64,000 nt of DNA, taken from contig CAYQQR010000006.1 of the NCBI GenBank assembly GCA_964420035.1, forward strand, positions 1 through 64,000. Reading direction: 5' to 3'. The notes under the pieces were generated by a model. That model saw only the letters and a program-made list of their open reading frames with translations, did no database searches and had not been told where the DNA came from. Position 1 is the stretch's first letter, and the number at the start of each line of letters is the position of its first letter. Origin of the DNA: CAYQQR01 sp964420035. Lineage in GTDB: Bacteria > Bacteroidota > Bacteroidia > Bacteroidales > SM23-62. The position numbers and the translations under genes were made by a program. This document shows, piece by piece, positions 36,701 through 46,042 of this stretch.

Positions 36701-39700
36701 GGTTTCTGACCCCTATCATGATGGTTCGTACATTGCTGAGGTTGGGATTTCCGCGCACGCTGACCCTGTTTCCCCTGTCATCAATGATGCTGAAAGGAGC
36801 GGTCAGGGATACTTCACTTCCCTCTGTTCGTACAGCATTGTTACGGGCCAGTTTGACATCCAAAAGGTCGTCCAGAACAATCTCGAATTTATTCTCTTTG
36901 GGCCACACCAGCAACCGGTCTGCCGAGCTTTCATTTTCATAGTTCCCGGGGGCTGTTAATTTCAAAGGAATCTCGTACTCGTAGTAGTTACTGGTGTAAT
37001 CGGAGCCCAGACGAATGAACGCGGTCAACTCGCCATCTTCCAGGGTACCGCAGCCTTCGATGGCTTCTGCATGTACAAACATTTCCAGTTTCCTGTACTG
37101 GCGTACATCCAAATCTATATTCTTATAGGCAGCGCGCGCATCGCCGTCAGCCAGCTCGAGCACCTTCAAAACGATAGCCTGCTCGTTCAATTGACGTAAC
37201 TGGGGGTTGGTGGGATCGATGACCCTGTCGATGGTAGGAGGCAGGACATAGTTCACCGGGTCCTTTCCGGCATTTTCTTCAATATTGACTGCAGAAATAT
37301 CAAAGGAGCCTTCCGGTGGTTCAGGGGAAGACAGGCTTTCCCCTCCTTCAACAAAAGGCAGGTTGTACTTCCTCCATTCACCCCGCACCAGCTCCAGGCG
37401 GGCGAAACGAAGTAACACGGAATCTTGGAACCCCGTCATATACATCCTGAAAAAGCGAATGGACTTGAAATCCTGAATGGGTCCGACAGAAGCATCATAA
37501 TCACTTAGAGGGACACGGAACTGGTACCAGGTTACCGATGACTTTTCCCCATTGGGGAAATCGGAATCTACAACGACTTTATCGGTGATGAAATTATTCC
37601 CAACCTGCAGGTCCTCGGGTGAAATATCGATCTCGTATTCAAAATAGGCCTCCCCTTCACTCAGGGTATTGTCCCGGTTGATATCTTCCACATCCGGCAG
37701 GGTACTGCCGGTTGTCGGATAGGGCTCATCCGATTGTTCCGAAGTGGGCGAGTTGCCTTCCATTCCATTGTATTGTTTGTATCTGTCAAGGATGCCAACC
37801 CCCTGTCGGTCATAGTCTGAACCCCTGAAGTAATGGAAGTTATCACTGGAGGGGTCCTCTGTTGCTTTTCGATAGGCCGTAGATTCAGTACCGAACTGGG
37901 CTTCAATGTTTTGTATAAAATCGTTGAAATGGATGATTTCCAGCGGATCCGGGAGCCCGTCCAAACCCACATCTTGGTATTGCCGGGCAGTGGGATCGTT
38001 GTTGAAGGCATTGACCAGGGACTGGACCACGGGTACCCGGCCCCATGCCGTTGTGGCAAACTGGGTGTCGGCAGGAGAGATGGGCAATCCGTTCTCAAAA
38101 GATTTACGGGAGTCTTTGAGAATGTCTTCGGAAACGTTACCCAGGTTAAAGTACAGCTTTCCCCCATCCTGGGATACCTCTTCAACAAAAGGATCCATAA
38201 GCCAGAATTCAATAAACTCCACGTTGGCCGATTCGAAATCATTAGTGACAATCTCGCGCATGATACCGCCCCACTTTTCTTCTGAATTAAGCAAGGCACC
38301 GGTTGAATCCATATCGGTTGTATAGTTGTAGGGTCCCCTTTCCTTTGGATAGAAGGCCACATTCAGCACATTGATGTTGGACGGAATGCCACTTGGATTT
38401 TCCTTGTTCGGGAATATGTCCGTTTCGAACACCTCCTCAACAAAGTGACTGGATTGCAGGTCGGGGTTTGCTTTTAGGTGTCCCGGGGTGAGTGAGTTAT
38501 TTCTGAGGAAAAGGGGGTCGATGACGTACCAGGCCAGTTTCCCGCGTTTATAGCCGTAGCCGAGATCATTGCTTCTGTTTGATTCCGGGAACCTGGAAGG
38601 GCAGCTGGAAAGGACCCAGGCCGGGAAGCTTTTCAAATCGATGGAGGTCTGGCTGCCCTCGAAATCATCAATATAAGCGATCCCTTCTTTTTCTATGGCC
38701 CTGGAATGGCCCGGGATCAAATGGGCAAATTCACCGGTAACCGTAATGTTCGAAGGTTCTTTGGTTTCAATGAATGGCAGGCGGTCGATCATGGTGGTCA
38801 AAAACTGCGATTCGGTGCGGTACGAGCCATTCAATCCCCAGATGGTGTTGGAGATGGGTTCATCGCCGATGTTGACCTTTTGGGTCAGGGGCCGCTCGGT
38901 AAGATTGAGTATGGTACCACCGATGTTGAAATCATCCGAGATCCGGTACTCCAGGTGCGATCCTACCAGGGTCTTGGTTTGAATGGCGAAGAGCGACTGG
39001 TTTTCAAGAGAAATATTGATGGGCGTTCCCGATTCCAGCAAACCCTGGTTGATTATGGTGACCCTTCCCAGGGTGTAATCCACCGTGTAGTCAACATTTT
39101 CAGTGAGCTGCATGCCGCCTGCCGTGACTTTCACCGAGCCCTGGGGGATGTTCATGGCATTCAGCATGATCTCGGAACTGGATGAGGATTTGTAGGTCCC
39201 CATCAGTTTGAATTTATTCTTTTCGGCAATCTGTTTGGCAAGGGTTTGCGTGGAATCGTAGAGTTCCGTGAAGGTGTATTTTGAAGCCACGTCCGGATCC
39301 CCGATCTTTTGGGCCAGATAATCCCCGAACGGTTCCAGCACCGGGAAGACCACCCTGCCGTTTGAGGGCAGAATGGTAACACCGGGAATATAGTCAAACA
39401 CCCCATCCCGCTGCGGGTCCAGCTGCTCATTCAGGTTGTCCAGGTTCAGGATCTGCAGCAAGGTCTTTTTCTGTATCCCCTCTTCCGGGATATAATTGAT
39501 GGAGGCCCCGGTTTGATCGTCCTGGTATAGAATCTCCAGGTAAAAGTCTTCCTTGTTCACCTGGAAAGCACCGATGGCATAGATGTTTTTCATCATCAGG
39601 TTCCAGGTAGGCAGGCGCGGGGTCAGGTTGGTCCCTTTCAGCAATTTAACCACCAGGGCCTCGGGTGCGTTGATGTCGGAAGAGAGTTCCCCAACCTTGT

Positions 39701-41138
39701 AGGTTTGCCCGTTGAGGGTATATTCGAAAGCAACGGCCAGAACCTCGTCGGCGTTAAGGGCGGCATTCAGGGAGATAAAACCCAGCTGGGGGTTCAGGGT
39801 ATATTCGCGCGGATTGAGCAAGCGGGCGTTTTCTATTTTTTCATAGTCCTGACCCGACGTAAAGTTCACGCTGTTGAGGGGTTGCAGAACCGATGTTACG
39901 TTGGCAATGTTCCGTATCCCCGGATAATTGTTGATCATCTGATCGTACAGGTCGTTCAGACTGTTCCGGGGGAAGATACCGCTTTCAACCTGTGAACTGA
40001 CCGTGGAGTTGTAAATATTGGCGGAGGATTCTGCCAGGTCCATAAATCCCACAATGTTCCGGCTGTTCTCGAAATTACTGGTCTTGTTGGTTACCCAGAC
40101 CTCGATCTTGGTAATGGTAACGCCCGACTGGATGATGGGCAGATTGCTGAGGGCCCTGTTATAATTGTCGCGGAAATATTGGGACAGGAAGAAGTGTTTG
40201 TTGGCATCGTATTCATCTACACGGACTTCAAATTCATTGAGTTGAGCACCTCCTTCCACCCGTATTGTGGAAGTTTCACCTTTCTGCTGGGAGAAAATGC
40301 TGGTCACACGAAGTTTGCCGAACTGCAGCTCCGTTTTCAATCCGAACAAACTCTGGCTTCCCGTTATCAATGAACCTGAAAGGGGAAGGGTCACATTACC
40401 GGCTTCGATCTTCTTGATGATCTCATCTTCCTTCCCTGCATATTCCAGTTTGGTCTTGTTTTCGAAATCGAAAGTAGCTTCCGTATTGTAATTGATCCCC
40501 AGCTTCATCTTATCCCCGATCGAGCCGTTCACGTTCATCTGGATCTTCTCTTCGAAAGTAAAGGAGGGCGTACGGCGAAGCCTTTCCGACAGCGTGGGAT
40601 TATCGATACGGTTGATGTTGAAACCGAATATTAGTTCAGCGGAACCCTGAGGTATAATATCTATGGTATTGGAACCGAACACCCTGTCGAAAGCCTCCCC
40701 GCCGATATTAATCTGAGGCATAAAAGATGCCTGTGTTTCCAGGGATTCCCCCCTGGAGCGTTGCTGCCAGTAATCTCTTTTGGAACGCCGCATCTCGTAC
40801 TCCCTGTACTCTTCCAGGGACATGATCGCGGGCGGACCGATGGGTCGGTCCCCGATCTTTTCCTGGTAGATAAAGGAATTGGTTTCAGGATCGTAAGTGA
40901 TCTCCGATTCTATATTTGAGGGGTCGCGTAAAAAAAGCGGGGAGGTGGATTCCTCAGAAGGATACAGGAAAGGTTCTCTTTTTTTAATGGGAAACCGCAG
41001 GCCGGTGTCGGGTGGCTGTGCCAGGTAGCGTCGGACCAGCGGACTTCCGGGCCGGGAAGGTTGGGCTGTTGCGGAAGGATCAATCAGGCAGACCAGGATA
41101 AAGAAAGCCGCTACGGTGTATATGGATTTGTTCTTCAA
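33741..41138 (-). CDS. sprA: Type 9 secretion translocon SprA
   Basis: A 2465-residue outer-membrane protein forming the giant 36-strand translocon of the type 9 secretion system (Sov in Porphyromonas), also required for gliding in motile relatives. It has a signal peptide (KNKSIYTVAAFFILVCLI) and a proline-rich N-terminus. Hallmark segments include SAELIFGFNINRIDNPTLSERLRR, YAGKEDEIIKKIEAGNVTLPL, AIEKEGIAYIDDFEGSQTSID and EIWMNELRLTDFREQGGWAANGR, and a terminal aromatic-rich barrel (NVGFSLRFTLAQ). The start is a TTG (41136-41138); no in-frame ATG lies between it and the upstream stop. Length is normal for the family. It is 23 bases after ruvA. A secreted protein with a type 9 sorting domain is encoded at 59227-61779. 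Confidence 0.96.
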   Translation of the reverse strand: MKNKSIYTVAAFFILVCLIDPSATAQPSRPGSPLVRRYLAQPPDTGLRFPIKKREPFLYPSEESTSPLFLRDPSNIESEITYDPETNSFIYQEKIGDRPIGPPAIMSLEEYREYEMRRSKRDYWQQRSRGESLETQASFMPQINIGGEAFDRVFGSNTIDIIPQGSAELIFGFNINRIDNPTLSERLRRTPSFTFEEKIQMNVNGSIGDKMKLGINYNTEATFDFENKTKLEYAGKEDEIIKKIEAGNVTLPLSGSLITGSQSLFGLKTELQFGKLRVTSIFSQQKGETSTIRVEGGAQLNEFEVRVDEYDANKHFFLSQYFRDNYNRALSNLPIIQSGVTITKIEVWVTNKTSNFENSRNIVGFMDLAESSANIYNSTVSSQVESGIFPRNSLNDLYDQMINNYPGIRNIANVTSVLQPLNSVNFTSGQDYEKIENARLLNPREYTLNPQLGFISLNAALNADEVLAVAFEYTLNGQTYKVGELSSDINAPEALVVKLLKGTNLTPRLPTWNLMMKNIYAIGAFQVNKEDFYLEILYQDDQTGASINYIPEEGIQKKTLLQILNLDNLNEQLDPQRDGVFDYIPGVTILPSNGRVVFPVLEPFGDYLAQKIGDPDVASKYTFTELYDSTQTLAKQIAEKNKFKLMGTYKSSSSSEIMLNAMNIPQGSVKVTAGGMQLTENVDYTVDYTLGRVTIINQGLLESGTPINISLENQSLFAIQTKTLVGSHLEYRISDDFNIGGTILNLTERPLTQKVNIGDEPISNTIWGLNGSYRTESQFLTTMIDRLPFIETKEPSNITVTGEFAHLIPGHSRAIEKEGIAYIDDFEGSQTSIDLKSFPAWVLSSCPSRFPESNRSNDLGYGYKRGKLAWYVIDPLFLRNNSLTPGHLKANPDLQSSHFVEEVFETDIFPNKENPSGIPSNINVLNVAFYPKERGPYNYTTDMDSTGALLNSEEKWGGIMREIVTNDFESANVEFIEFWLMDPFVEEVSQDGGKLYFNLGNVSEDILKDSRKSFENGLPISPADTQFATTAWGRVPVVQSLVNAFNNDPTARQYQDVGLDGLPDPLEIIHFNDFIQNIEAQFGTESTAYRKATEDPSSDNFHYFRGSDYDRQGVGILDRYKQYNGMEGNSPTSEQSDEPYPTTGSTLPDVEDINRDNTLSEGEAYFEYEIDISPEDLQVGNNFITDKVVVDSDFPNGEKSSVTWYQFRVPLSDYDASVGPIQDFKSIRFFRMYMTGFQDSVLLRFARLELVRGEWRKYNLPFVEGGESLSSPEPPEGSFDISAVNIEENAGKDPVNYVLPPTIDRVIDPTNPQLRQLNEQAIVLKVLELADGDARAAYKNIDLDVRQYRKLEMFVHAEAIEGCGTLEDGELTAFIRLGSDYTSNYYEYEIPLKLTAPGNYENESSADRLLVWPKENKFEIVLDDLLDVKLARNNAVRTEGSEVSLTAPFSIIDDRGNRVSVRGNPNLSNVRTIMIGVRNPKARNGAFDDDGLAKCGEIWMNELRLTDFREQGGWAANGRVTTKLADFGTLTLSGNTSQPGFGSIETGVNERSKEERYQYDISANLNLGKFFAEKSGVVIPVYAGYSTTIINPQYNPLDPDIELRDALRAANSDAEKDSIKSFAQDLTQRRSINFTNVRKNKLEGKPNFYDLANWSVSYSFNDINARNIHTEYDYQKRYRAAVSYTFNTRPKNVTPFSKIGFLSSPAFKLIRDFNFYYAPSRISFRTDINRFYNERLLRNLRNLGDSRIRPDTLVNKDFYWNRYFDLQYDLTRSIKFDFSSTNIARIDEPIGPMNPDRPDYEVKRDSIWQEFLYLGRTTSYSHRFNVAYTLPINKIPLFNWITATTRYNGTYNWDAGPITADTIDLGNTIQNSSSLMATGQLNMTNFYNKVGFLKRINDKYRARGRGGQQQSQARTREVTWEDPRTLFRANRPKNFTHKLKTEDVTVTVTGPDNQTIESDVEVVNENRVRITVQEDVRNASVRIVGRRQVGQNPLIFIAENTARLLMGTKNISVSYTINKGSVVPGYKPAANFMGMNHATNGVSAPGWAFVAGLQEDDFIDMANSRGWISSDSLIVAPHVTTYSNNLNARGTFEPFNGFRIDITAKRTFMESSNQYAFNRDFGDMASNRQISGNFSISTISMGTAFESVYSDGDFSSEAFDRFKDENRFIISRRLAENRSVRGDYQPSVDTTGFYTHYGGNSSQVMIPAFLAAYTGQNVEKVTLEPFPSFKHMLPNWRLTFDGLSRVDLVKKIFRTINISHTYRSTYNIGSYLSNPFYSETPDGFVSLDAINELSNNFHPEFEISSVSIQEQFSPLINIDATTVNNINARFEIKKSRQIALSIPSAQITEISSNEFIIGTGYRFEEVPLIINTGGGQRSLDSDLNIRVDFSIRDNRTVIRKLAEDIDQITAGQRILKINTSLDYVLSDRFNLRFFFDRIVNKPFVSISYPTANTNVGFSLRFTLAQ

Positions 41139-41161
41139 AAAAAAGACGTGAATTAATCTTC

Positions 41162-41743
41162 CTATATTCTTTTCAATGCAGCTTTTACCAATTCTTCGAC
41201 GGTCAGATCTTTCTGATCCGAAAGGACAGCATCAACGACCTTCTCAACTGCCCTTTTTGGGAAACCTAATGTGACTAATGCATTTAACGCTTCTTCCCGT
41301 ATTGTATTGCTTTCGGCTTTTAATATTTCAGAAGCATCCCCTTCTTTGCCGATCTTCCCTTTCAGGTCCACGATGATCCTCTGGGCCGATTTTGCACCGA
41401 TCCCCTTTACGGATTTCAATGTAATTACATTGCCTTCCTCGATGGCCCCGCGTATTTCATCCGGTTCCAGGGAGGACAGGATCATCCTTGCCGTGTTGGC
41501 CCCCACACCGGATACCGAGATCAGGTTTCTGAATACTTCCCGTTCTGACCGAGAATAGAATCCGAAAAGAAGGTGGGCATCCTCCCGGATAACCTGGTGG
41601 ATGAACAGTTTGCAGGTTCCGCTGTCGGGAAGTTTGGTGTAAGAGGTCAGGGAAATGTTGATGTAATAGCCCACCCCGTGGCTGTCCAGGACCACGAAGG
41701 CTGGGTTTTTTTCAATGATCTGGCCCTCAATGTATTCAAACAT
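41162..41743 (-). CDS. ruvA: Holliday junction DNA helicase subunit RuvA
   Basis: A 193-residue RuvA: OB domain (MFEYIEGQIIEKNPAFVVL), two helix-hairpin-helix motifs (LISVSGVGANTARMIL and LKSVKGIGAKSAQRIIVDL) and a C-terminal RuvB-contacting domain. It lies between the malic enzyme remnant and sprA. RuvB and RuvC are not here. Confidence 0.95.
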   Translation of the reverse strand: MFEYIEGQIIEKNPAFVVLDSHGVGYYINISLTSYTKLPDSGTCKLFIHQVIREDAHLLFGFYSRSEREVFRNLISVSGVGANTARMILSSLEPDEIRGAIEEGNVITLKSVKGIGAKSAQRIIVDLKGKIGKEGDASEILKAESNTIREEALNALVTLGFPKRAVEKVVDAVLSDQKDLTVEELVKAALKRI

Positions 41744-41867
41744 AATTGAAGTAGCTGGTTATAAAGGGCTAAAATAAAGAAAAAGTTTCGAGTTACGGGT
41801 TACGCGTTACTAAAGACTATGCCTGAATAAGGTTGACTTTTAGTTTAACTTCTTATTATGTAATTCT

Positions 41868-42197
41868 CTATGATGATTTGTTGTTGATAAAGGGAAATAT
41901 CTTGAACAGCAATCCCTTGCCTTCCATGACGGGTTTACCCGCCAGGGCATCGATGTTCCCCAGGCCCAGTACTGCAGATCCGTCGAAGATCACCGCCACC
42001 AGGTTACCCTTGGTGGTATAGCGATATGCCTCTTCAGGGTTTTTCTTTATCTCGAGGCAAGGTTCCGCAACCCCCGGCGAATAAGCAAGAGAGAGATCCA
42101 GCTGACTGCCGTGGGGTTTGGTGGGGATGATTTCTATTTTGCCCGGTCTGCCTTCGGAATGATAGTTCAGGGCATCCTGGCGTGTGAATTTGGGCAT
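41868..42197 (-). pseudogene. maeB: N-terminal remnant of NADP-dependent malic enzyme
   Basis: 109 codons starting MPKFTRQDALNYHSEGRPGK and running through the well-conserved N-terminal blocks AYSPGVAEPCLEIKKNPEEAYRYT and LGLGNIDALAGKPVMEGKGLLFK. Similarity stops there and the frame ends after about ten unrelated codons. A full enzyme is about 750 residues (malic enzyme plus a phosphotransacetylase-like domain). The 124 bases up to ruvA hold no further coding trace. What remains lacks the catalytic Lys/Asp residues and the NADP site, so it cannot be active. It starts 14 bases after the pdxA stop. maeB next to ruvA-sprA is, to my recollection, an old Bacteroidetes synteny, so this is decay in place. 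Confidence 0.85.
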
Positions 42198-42211
42198 GGT
42201 GTTTTTTTTAT

Positions 42212-43267
42212 TTATATATCCGAAATATCCACCGGGGGAAGGGGGTCGCGGATGATCTCCCCGGTCAGCTTCCTGTTTTTATAAATGTCACAGGCCGTAT
42301 AAATGGCCGAACGGAAGGAATCGATGTTGGCTTCGCCCAAACCGGCAAGTTCAAAGGCCGTGCCGTGGGCCGGGGAGGTCCGGATGACGGGCAGTCCGGC
42401 GGTGTAGTTGACTCCTGTTTCTCCGCAAAGTATTTTAAAGGCAGTCAATCCCTGGTCGTGATACATGGCCAGCACCCCGTCAAAATTTCTAAAGCTGGCC
42501 GAACCAAAAAACCCGTCCGTGGCATAAGGACCGAAACTCAGGATACCCTCCTCGGTGGCCTGCTTTATTGCCGGATCGATGACCTCACTTTCTTCATTGC
42601 CCAGGATACCGTTTTCACCGGCATGAGGGTTCAGGCCAAGCACGGCGATCCGGGGTTTACGAATAAGAAAATCTTCCTGGAGGCTCTTATTCAAAATGCG
42701 CAGTTTGTTGAGGATCAATTCGGTATTCAGGTAGCCGGGAACCCCTGATACCGGTATGTGACCGGTCACCACGCCTACTTTCATCAGGTCACCGACCATC
42801 AGCATCAGTACTTCTTCCGCGTTGAAAACCGATTGGAGATATTCGGTATGCCCCGCGAAGTTAAAACGTTCTGACTGTATGTTTTCCTTGTTGATGGGTG
42901 CCGTGACCAGGGCATCCAGTTTGTTTTCCTTCAGATCTTTAGCGGCAGCTTCAAGGGCGCTGGCCGAAGCCTCTCCGGCCTGCCTGGTCGATTTACCCAG
43001 TTCAACCCGGATGTTGTCGTCCACGCAATTGATGATGTTCGCCCGTTTGGCGTTGGCCTCTTCGGGCTTTTTGATGTTGTTCAGGCTGAAATTCTCGATG
43101 TTGAGGGCCTTACGATGGTAGGCGGTCACCTTAGAGGAACCGTAAATGATCGGGGTACAGATATCGAACAGGCGGGTATCCAGCATGGTTTTTATGATCA
43201 ACTCATAGCTGATCCCATTCACATCACCGTGGGTTATACCGATTTTAACGGGTTTGTTTTCTTCCAT
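42212..43267 (-). CDS. pdxA: 4-hydroxythreonine-4-phosphate dehydrogenase
   Basis: A 351-residue PdxA for pyridoxal phosphate synthesis by the DXP-dependent route. Metal-binding histidines are in FAGHTEYLQ, GLNPHAGENG and YHDQGLTAFK. The NAD region is typical. PdxJ and the other pathway genes are outside the window. The same strand carries leucyl aminopeptidase 50 bases upstream. Confidence 0.94.
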   Translation of the reverse strand: MEENKPVKIGITHGDVNGISYELIIKTMLDTRLFDICTPIIYGSSKVTAYHRKALNIENFSLNNIKKPEEANAKRANIINCVDDNIRVELGKSTRQAGEASASALEAAAKDLKENKLDALVTAPINKENIQSERFNFAGHTEYLQSVFNAEEVLMLMVGDLMKVGVVTGHIPVSGVPGYLNTELILNKLRILNKSLQEDFLIRKPRIAVLGLNPHAGENGILGNEESEVIDPAIKQATEEGILSFGPYATDGFFGSASFRNFDGVLAMYHDQGLTAFKILCGETGVNYTAGLPVIRTSPAHGTAFELAGLGEANIDSFRSAIYTACDIYKNRKLTGEIIRDPLPPVDISDI

Positions 43268-43317
43268 GATCCGTCAATGAATGAACCAAAATAGTGATTA
43301 TTTGCAGAAAATGCAGA

Positions 43318-44751
43318 TCAGGTATACCGGCTCAGAAAGTCGTACATCATCCGGACACCGTAACCGGTACCGCCTGTTGTCAGGTAGGCATCCCGCTTCT
43401 TGATGAAGGCCGGGCCGGCAATATCCAGGTGATAAAAGGGATAATCGGTAAAGTGTGCCAGGAATTTTCCTGCCGTGATGGAACCCCCGATCCGTCCGCC
43501 GATATTTTTCAAATCAGCGATCTCTGATTTCAGCAGCTTATCGTATTCTTCCCAGAAGGGGTATTCTGCGATCCGTTCATAGACCCGTGAGCCGCTTTCC
43601 TTGATCTTATCCGTAATCTCTTTGCTTGCGGTTCCCATGCCAACCATGCCGTAATGACCGATAGCATAGTGGGAAGAACCGGTGAGGGTGGAGAACTCGA
43701 CCACCAGTTCAGGGTCGTATTTCTTTGCAAAACTAAGGGCATCGGCAAGGATCAGCCGGCCTTCCGCGTCGGTGTTCAGCACTTCCACGGTAGTACCGTC
43801 GAACATGGTGATCACGTCCCCGGGAACATAGGCATTGCCGTCGGGCCGGTTATCGGTTGCAGGGATCAGGCCGATCACATGTACCGGAAGTTTGGCCCTG
43901 GCTATGGCATAGAAGGTCCCTGCCACGGCAGCGGCGCCGGCCATGTCGCATTTCATGTAATCCATGGAGTCGTGCGTGGGCTTCAGGCTCAGACCGCCCG
44001 TGTCGTAAACTACCCCCTTACCTACCAGGATTACCGGCTTTTTGTTTTTTGCATTTTCCGGTTTCCAGGTCAGGATGTTAAATGTCGGCGGATCAACGCT
44101 TCCTTTGTTGACCGCGAGCAGGCCCCCCATCTTCAGGGATTCTATCTTCTTCTTGTCGAAAACTTCCAATGTAAAACCCGATTCATCCGCCAGCTTTTGT
44201 ATTTCTTTGGATAATTGGCTTGCCGTTAGGAAGGAAAGGGGTTCATTAACCAGGTCGCGGGTATGATATACGGCATGGATGAGGTGATGCAGGTTCTCAA
44301 GCGCTTCAGCATCCAGGCTTCTCCCGACCAGACTGATGCTTTCCAGGCTGTTTTTCTTCTCGTCTTTTTTCTTCCGGTACTTCAGGAACTGGTAGTTCGA
44401 TAACAAGAGTCCTTCGATAAAGGCCGTGGTCGCGTCGGCATCCCGGTCCAGGTCCTGTACGACAACCGATTTGATTTTATTTTGATTTATACTCCTGCAT
44501 ATGCCGTGGCCGAGCTTACGAATGGCCTGGAGCCTGTCATATTCAGTTTTGTCCGGGTCGGTTCTTGCCAGGTATAAAAAACGCCGGTACTGGTTCAGGG
44601 CCAAATGCTTATTTTTTTCATCAGCAAAGCTTTTCTCAACGTAATTCTTTTCCTGCTGGTTCTCGAGGTATTCCGGAAACTTGTCCGCTGAGCTTGAAAG
44701 AAGGATCAGATGCTCTTCTCCCGTGGTTTTTTCTGTTGTCCCTACGTGCAT
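43318..44751 (-). CDS. Leucyl aminopeptidase, M17 family
   Basis: A 477-residue cytosolic aminopeptidase. The family signature NTDAEGRLILADAL is intact, with metal ligands in VGKGVVYDTGGLSLK and KCDMAGAAAVAG. The N-terminal domain is divergent from PepA. A -7 box TAATTTTG lies at 44785-44792, 33 bases upstream. Confidence 0.93.
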   Translation of the reverse strand: MHVGTTEKTTGEEHLILLSSSADKFPEYLENQQEKNYVEKSFADEKNKHLALNQYRRFLYLARTDPDKTEYDRLQAIRKLGHGICRSINQNKIKSVVVQDLDRDADATTAFIEGLLLSNYQFLKYRKKKDEKKNSLESISLVGRSLDAEALENLHHLIHAVYHTRDLVNEPLSFLTASQLSKEIQKLADESGFTLEVFDKKKIESLKMGGLLAVNKGSVDPPTFNILTWKPENAKNKKPVILVGKGVVYDTGGLSLKPTHDSMDYMKCDMAGAAAVAGTFYAIARAKLPVHVIGLIPATDNRPDGNAYVPGDVITMFDGTTVEVLNTDAEGRLILADALSFAKKYDPELVVEFSTLTGSSHYAIGHYGMVGMGTASKEITDKIKESGSRVYERIAEYPFWEEYDKLLKSEIADLKNIGGRIGGSITAGKFLAHFTDYPFYHLDIAGPAFIKKRDAYLTTGGTGYGVRMMYDFLSRYT

Positions 44752-44784
44752 CTCTTAGGGGTTTTTAGTGCTCAAATAAAAACA

Positions 44785-44792
44785 CAAAATTA
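44785..44792 (-). promoter_or_regulatory. -7 box for leucyl aminopeptidase
   Basis: TAATTTTG on the minus strand matches TAnnTTTG. No TTTG at the -33 spacing. Confidence 0.35.
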
Positions 44793-44838
44793 GTAATTAT
44801 TTGGGAGAGTTAGGGATTCGGATATAGAATTCAGGATT

Positions 44839-44864
44839 CAGCCTGCCTGACAGCAGGCAGGCTG
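44839..44864. repeat. Perfect 11-base inverted repeat
   Basis: CAGCCTGCCTG, loop ACAG, CAGGCAGGCTG. It extends the core CCTGCCT/AGGCAGG seen at 8481-8496. It lies in the 273-base gap between leucyl aminopeptidase and the DUF4837 gene. That gap also holds AGTAGGAAGTAGGAAGTAAG-type words (44878-44912) and a smaller hairpin GTCCCG...CGGGAC (44947-44964). No gene in this gap. Confidence 0.7.
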
Positions 44865-45024
44865 GGTTCCTCAGTTCAGTAGGAAGTAGGAAGTAAGTAG
44901 TAAGTAGTAGCAGCGAAATTCCGAAAAGCGGCGAAGCGGAAAGGCAGTCCCGGGCACTCGGGACGGAAATACAGCGTGGCGGAAAAGCAATCCCGATTTA
45001 TGGTTACGGAACCGCGGCTACAGG

Positions 45025-46011
45025 TTACTCGACTATTTCCAGTGAGTAGACTATCGCTTCCAGCTCGTGGTACCTGGTGCGCTTGTCATAACGGGGGGAG
45101 TAGAGGAAACCTTCGGCGGTGACCACCCGGTTCCTTTTTTCATCCACCATGCTGACACTGATGAAGGGACCGCCCATGAAGGCCCCTTTGGTTTTCCACA
45201 GGCCCCTGAGCTCGGCGGCATACTTTCCCCTGATGGTCATCTCGGTTAACCGGGGAGGGAAATCTTCCTCGGTGGTCATATGGGAGCCCTCTACCGGTCC
45301 GGGCACATATTTCCTCATGAACTCGTTTCTTTTTTTAACCAGGTAATCCACGGTAAAGGTATTCGGATCGGTGTAGGGATAGTGATAGAGCAGGATGCCC
45401 TGGGTCATGAAAGCGGTTTCATTGGAGATCCAGACAAAATCGGAAGAGTCTACATCCAGGTTATATCCCATGGGAACCGTGAGGGTTGCATGATGGTTCT
45501 TCTGAAGTAATTTGGAAACCCCCAGTGAAACGTTCTCTGCATAGAGATCCATCAATCGCTTCCGCTCGATCTCTGCCATGCTTTCCAGGAGCCTGTCTAC
45601 ATTTTCCTGAAGATAGGCCAGCAGGGAATCGGCCCCGGGGGCAACCATGTTGGCAACCACCTGGGGCTTGGCCCAGAGGTTATTCTGAAAAACCACTTTA
45701 GCTTCCTTGAAATCATCCCCCAGTTTTATCAGGAAAATATTTCGGTGAATCTTGTACATATTTTTCAGATCGGAAGGAGAAATATGGAGCAGGTCGTATT
45801 TGGGTTCGGGTTGGGGCAGGTAGGCTAAGGGTTCCTGGAAATTTTCCCGGAAGAAATCTCCCAGTTTCCCGTCCCAGTGTGCTTTGCTCATCACCACCAC
45901 AATTTCTCCCTGCTTTCCGCTGGCATTGGGTAAAAAAGGTTTCTTCTCCTGATTGGTGCAAGACAGCGCGGTTAGCAAAATCCCCAGGGCGAACCATAAT
46001 ATGTTTTTCAT
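45025..46011 (-). CDS. DUF4837 family lipoprotein
   Basis: A 328-residue protein when started at ATG 46009-46011 (MKNILWFALGILL); the longer open frame overlaps the transglycosylase gene. The leader ends TALSCTNQ, a lipobox, so it is probably lipidated. The mature protein matches the DUF4837 pattern of Bacteroidetes (GEIVVVMSKAHWDGKLGDFFRENF; IRGKYAAELRGLWKTKGAFMGGPFISVSMVDEKRNR). Function is unknown. It is the last gene of gatA-transglycosylase-DUF4837. Confidence 0.85.
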   Translation of the reverse strand: MKNILWFALGILLTALSCTNQEKKPFLPNASGKQGEIVVVMSKAHWDGKLGDFFRENFQEPLAYLPQPEPKYDLLHISPSDLKNMYKIHRNIFLIKLGDDFKEAKVVFQNNLWAKPQVVANMVAPGADSLLAYLQENVDRLLESMAEIERKRLMDLYAENVSLGVSKLLQKNHHATLTVPMGYNLDVDSSDFVWISNETAFMTQGILLYHYPYTDPNTFTVDYLVKKRNEFMRKYVPGPVEGSHMTTEEDFPPRLTEMTIRGKYAAELRGLWKTKGAFMGGPFISVSMVDEKRNRVVTAEGFLYSPRYDKRTRYHELEAIVYSLEIVE

Positions 46012-46042
46012 AATTAAAGATTTAGTAAAATAGATTTTGCTC

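Noticed and set aside
33741..41138. Giant gene as a possible artefact or adhesin
   Set aside because: Sequence blocks and length fit SprA throughout.
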